17,787 nucleotides of DNA from Magnetococcales bacterium (GTDB taxonomy: Bacteria > Pseudomonadota > Magnetococcia > Magnetococcales > JADFWU01). Each line of letters starts with the position of its first letter. Positions within the stretch are counted from its first letter, which is position 1. Both the position numbers and the translations under genes were made by a program. Location of the stretch: contig JADFWU010000055.1 of the NCBI GenBank assembly GCA_015234045.1, forward strand, positions 1 through 17,787, in the 5' to 3' direction. The notes beneath the pieces are model-generated. The model did not search any database. It worked only from the letters and a program-made list of their open reading frames with translations, and had not been told where the DNA came from. Shown in pieces: positions 16,260 to 17,787 of this stretch.

Positions 16260-17531
16260 ATGAGTCAATCAGCGTTTATCAATTATCTCAATCTTCTTTA
16301 TCCGCATCTTTCCTGGCAGGATGTGGTGAATAAGATTGAAGAATCAACAAAAAAAGATGACAACGACGTAGAAACGCCATCGGCCTTTAAGTTTTTCCGA
16401 GCTTTTGTGCCTTATTTTTATGATTTGTTGCGCCGGGAAAAGCCAAATCTCGGCGGTTTGGGGGCTATTGATACAGCGCGGGGCTGGGTGGTTGGTGATG
16501 CCCATGTGGAAAATTTCGGTGTGATTTACAGTCCGGATACGCCTGGTGTGGAAAAGTATCAGTTCACAATGAATGACTCGGATGACGGCGGCCCTGGGTT
16601 CTTTTATGCCGATATCCTGCGGTTTGTTACCAGCGTGATCCTCAACGATGAGTGGAGCCTGACGGTCTCCAATGATGATTTGGAACAAGTAATCGAACGG
16701 TATGTCAGAGGGCTCAATGGTCAGAAAAGCAACGGAGGAACGCGCGATGACTGGATTGATGAAGCCAAAGGCAAAGATCCAGGAGTAAAAGATGATTATT
16801 ACACCTTTAATAGTACAGATGGCTACAAACTGGCACCAAGAAATGCAAGCGAAGGCAATTGGGTTTATGATTATTGTCTCTCACAAAGAGATAAATCGGC
16901 CATTGAAGAAAAAATAAATGGTTTTTATGAAAACGAATGGACAATTTGTGATGTGATAAAAATGTCCAAGCGTGCTGGTGGTTCTGGTGGTCTGATTCAG
17001 TATAGAGTATTGATGATTCAGGCTGGCCTGAATTGTCAAGAACCTGTTGGGGATGCAGACCAAGATATTATGGTCGTAGATTTGAAGCCTTTGGTTCGTC
17101 CGGGCATTTATCCTCTGATGTGTGATTGTCCCGTCTACATCAATGCGGATTCCCATGCCTGTGCTTTGGATCCTGAAAAGATAAAACAACGGGTTGAGAA
17201 AACGTTAAAAGAAGAGCGAGGTTATACAGAGTCAGAATATAATCGCGTGGTCAATATTGATAATATCGGTCCATTGGATATACGTCCCAGGCGGAGAAGG
17301 GACGGTGTTGGGGTTGAGGCTGATGAGGCTGATATGAATGATATCCGCCTTGAAGCCAATACGCTGGGAATCATTCATCGCAAAACGCTAATGGATTTGC
17401 CCGATGCAGGGCTGGGCTATATCTGTGGTGTCACGTCAGATTGTGGGAGCGCCGCGATTATCTCGGCAGCGAGACAGATGGCTGCTCTGATTAAAGATGA
17501 TTTTGCGATCGTTTCATCAATTGCTTCATAA
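16260..17531 (+). CDS. DUF2252 family protein (kinase-like phosphotransferase fold)
   Basis: 423 residues with GGAGGG five bases before the ATG. Residues about 45-125 carry the family's key blocks: FFRAFVPYFYDLLRRE, then GWVVGDAHVENFG (Asp80, His82, Asn85), then MNDSDDGGPGFFYADILRF (Asp106 to Asp109). These two blocks resemble the catalytic-loop and metal-binding motifs of aminoglycoside/choline-kinase-like enzymes, so ATP-dependent phosphotransfer is plausible but unproven for DUF2252. Later conserved-looking parts are MSKRAGGSGGLIQYRVLMI and DIMVVDLKP. The substrate is unknown. No signal peptide or membrane helix is visible. It is a monocistronic unit with its own promoter and terminator, divergent from the TPR-SPOR gene. 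Asn-Ser replaces the more usual Asn-Phe in the ND(F)D(D/E) motif. Confidence 0.65.
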   Translation: MSQSAFINYLNLLYPHLSWQDVVNKIEESTKKDDNDVETPSAFKFFRAFVPYFYDLLRREKPNLGGLGAIDTARGWVVGDAHVENFGVIYSPDTPGVEKYQFTMNDSDDGGPGFFYADILRFVTSVILNDEWSLTVSNDDLEQVIERYVRGLNGQKSNGGTRDDWIDEAKGKDPGVKDDYYTFNSTDGYKLAPRNASEGNWVYDYCLSQRDKSAIEEKINGFYENEWTICDVIKMSKRAGGSGGLIQYRVLMIQAGLNCQEPVGDADQDIMVVDLKPLVRPGIYPLMCDCPVYINADSHACALDPEKIKQRVEKTLKEERGYTESEYNRVVNIDNIGPLDIRPRRRRDGVGVEADEADMNDIRLEANTLGIIHRKTLMDLPDAGLGYICGVTSDCGSAAIISAARQMAALIKDDFAIVSSIAS

Positions 17532-17549
17532 GGTTTAGTCTGCATGAAC

Positions 17550-17588
17550 ACCAATCAGCCACAGTGTGTGAGGCTGTGGCCGATTGGT
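17550..17588 (+). terminator. Hairpin terminator after the DUF2252 gene
   Basis: ACCAATC-A-GCCACAG and CTGTGGC-C-GATTGGT pair perfectly except for one A/C mismatch, with a 9-base loop. The stem starts 19 bases after the stop codon. Only a short T-rich stretch (TTTAT) follows, so termination efficiency is uncertain. On the minus strand it would also shield the gene from transcription out of the repeat element to the right. Confidence 0.65.
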
Positions 17589-17593
17589 TTATG

Positions 17594-17629
17594 TAGAGGT
17601 TTCGTCTAAAATTTGAACAGTCAACCGTT
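17594..17629. repeat. 36-bp direct repeat, copy 1
   Basis: The 36-base sequence starting TAGAGGTTTCGTC and ending GAACAGTCAACCGTT recurs at 17752 with one mismatch (T/A in the central A/T run). The TGTAGAG...GAACAG layout faintly resembles the TG-starting ends of IS3-family elements, but no transposase is in the window. It may be an IS end or a dispersed intergenic repeat. Confidence 0.85.
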
Positions 17630-17631
17630 CC

Positions 17632-17703
17632 AGCCCTGGTGATATTTTTGCTCTGATGATCTGCTTCGCCTATCAAAAGCGGCGCAAAAACATCACCAGG
17701 GCT
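17632..17703. repeat. Long inverted repeat (20-bp arms) between the direct repeats
   Basis: Arm 17632-17651 (AGCCCTGGTGAT...) and arm 17684-17703 (...ATCACCAGGGCT) are complementary over 20 bases with a single mismatch, separated by 32 bases. Inside the loop GCTT (17662-17665) can pair with AAGC (17677-17680), which extends the fold. An RNA or cruciform with a strong stem is expected. It starts three bases after direct repeat copy 1. Confidence 0.85.
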
Positions 17704-17751
17704 TCCACTCAGGTTGTGATTTATTGTCAATTTTGGATCGAAATGACTGTA

Positions 17752-17787
17752 TAGAGGTTTCGTCTAAAAATTGAACAGTCAACCGTT
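17752..17787. repeat. 36-bp direct repeat, copy 2 (reaches the window edge)
   Basis: This is the second copy of the repeat at 17594-17629, offset by 158 bases, with 35 of 36 positions identical. Identity continues to the last base of the window, so the true repeat may be longer. Whether the inverted repeat also recurs after it cannot be seen. Confidence 0.85.

Noticed and set aside
17491-17730. 79-codon minus-strand open frame across the terminator and repeats
   Set aside because: It runs through a terminator hairpin, the direct repeat and the inverted repeat and into the DUF2252 coding end. No SD or domain is visible.
17594-17787. CRISPR-like array
   Set aside because: The 36-base repeat length is suggestive, but there are only two copies, the gap is 122 bases and contains its own inverted repeat, and no cas genes are present.

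Overview
The window looks like ordinary chromosome from a Gram-negative bacterium of the Pseudomonadota, joined at its left edge to the end of an integrated element. Reasons for this placement are a YciB-type septation protein, a SPOR-domain envelope protein with a signal peptide, Proteobacteria-style tRNA-Arg and integrase junctions, and dense two-component, HDOD and CheX signalling. Large TPR-CHAT proteins next to many PAS/CHASE kinases recall aquatic and magnetotactic lineages such as Magnetococcia, but that is only a guess. No gene here fixes the genus.

Layout. (1) 1-328: the C-terminal end of a tyrosine integrase, whose stop lies 5 bp from the 3' end of a complete tRNA-Arg(CCT) on the opposite strand. 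This is a classic integration junction, with the element to the left. (2) 585-8894: a co-directional block of five genes: a very large exported TPR-CHAT (caspase-fold) protein, a small 'GM(I/V)L' module, an HDOD protein, a soluble PAS histidine kinase and a REC-PAS response regulator. The last four are separated by a few bases or overlap, so they are probably co-translated. The small module and the HDOD protein share a reading frame and are separated only by one TGA and one further codon. (3) 8896-11883 minus: a CHASE-PAS hybrid histidine kinase with two receiver domains, the first lacking its phospho-acceptor. It converges on the response regulator with one base between stop codons. (4) 11953-12411: non-coding leader, then a stand-alone CheX-like phosphatase-fold gene. 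(5) 12921-16083 minus: TPR-SPOR envelope protein, YciB, and a membrane-anchored DUF2726/zinc-ribbon protein. (6) 16260-17531: a DUF2252 protein read divergently from the TPR-SPOR gene, followed by a strong hairpin terminator. (7) 17592-17787: two near-identical 36-bp direct repeats flanking a long inverted repeat, probably the edge of an insertion sequence or another repeat element that continues past the window.

How the genes may work together. The left block joins a possible periplasmic protease/scaffold, carrying a complete EF-hand-like loop inside its CHAT domain, to a cytoplasmic HDOD/kinase/receiver module that has no DNA-binding output. The right block concerns the cell envelope and division (SPOR, YciB). 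The most unusual material is the exported TPR-CHAT protein with its signalling operon, the in-frame TGA before the HDOD gene, and the repeat structure at the right edge.
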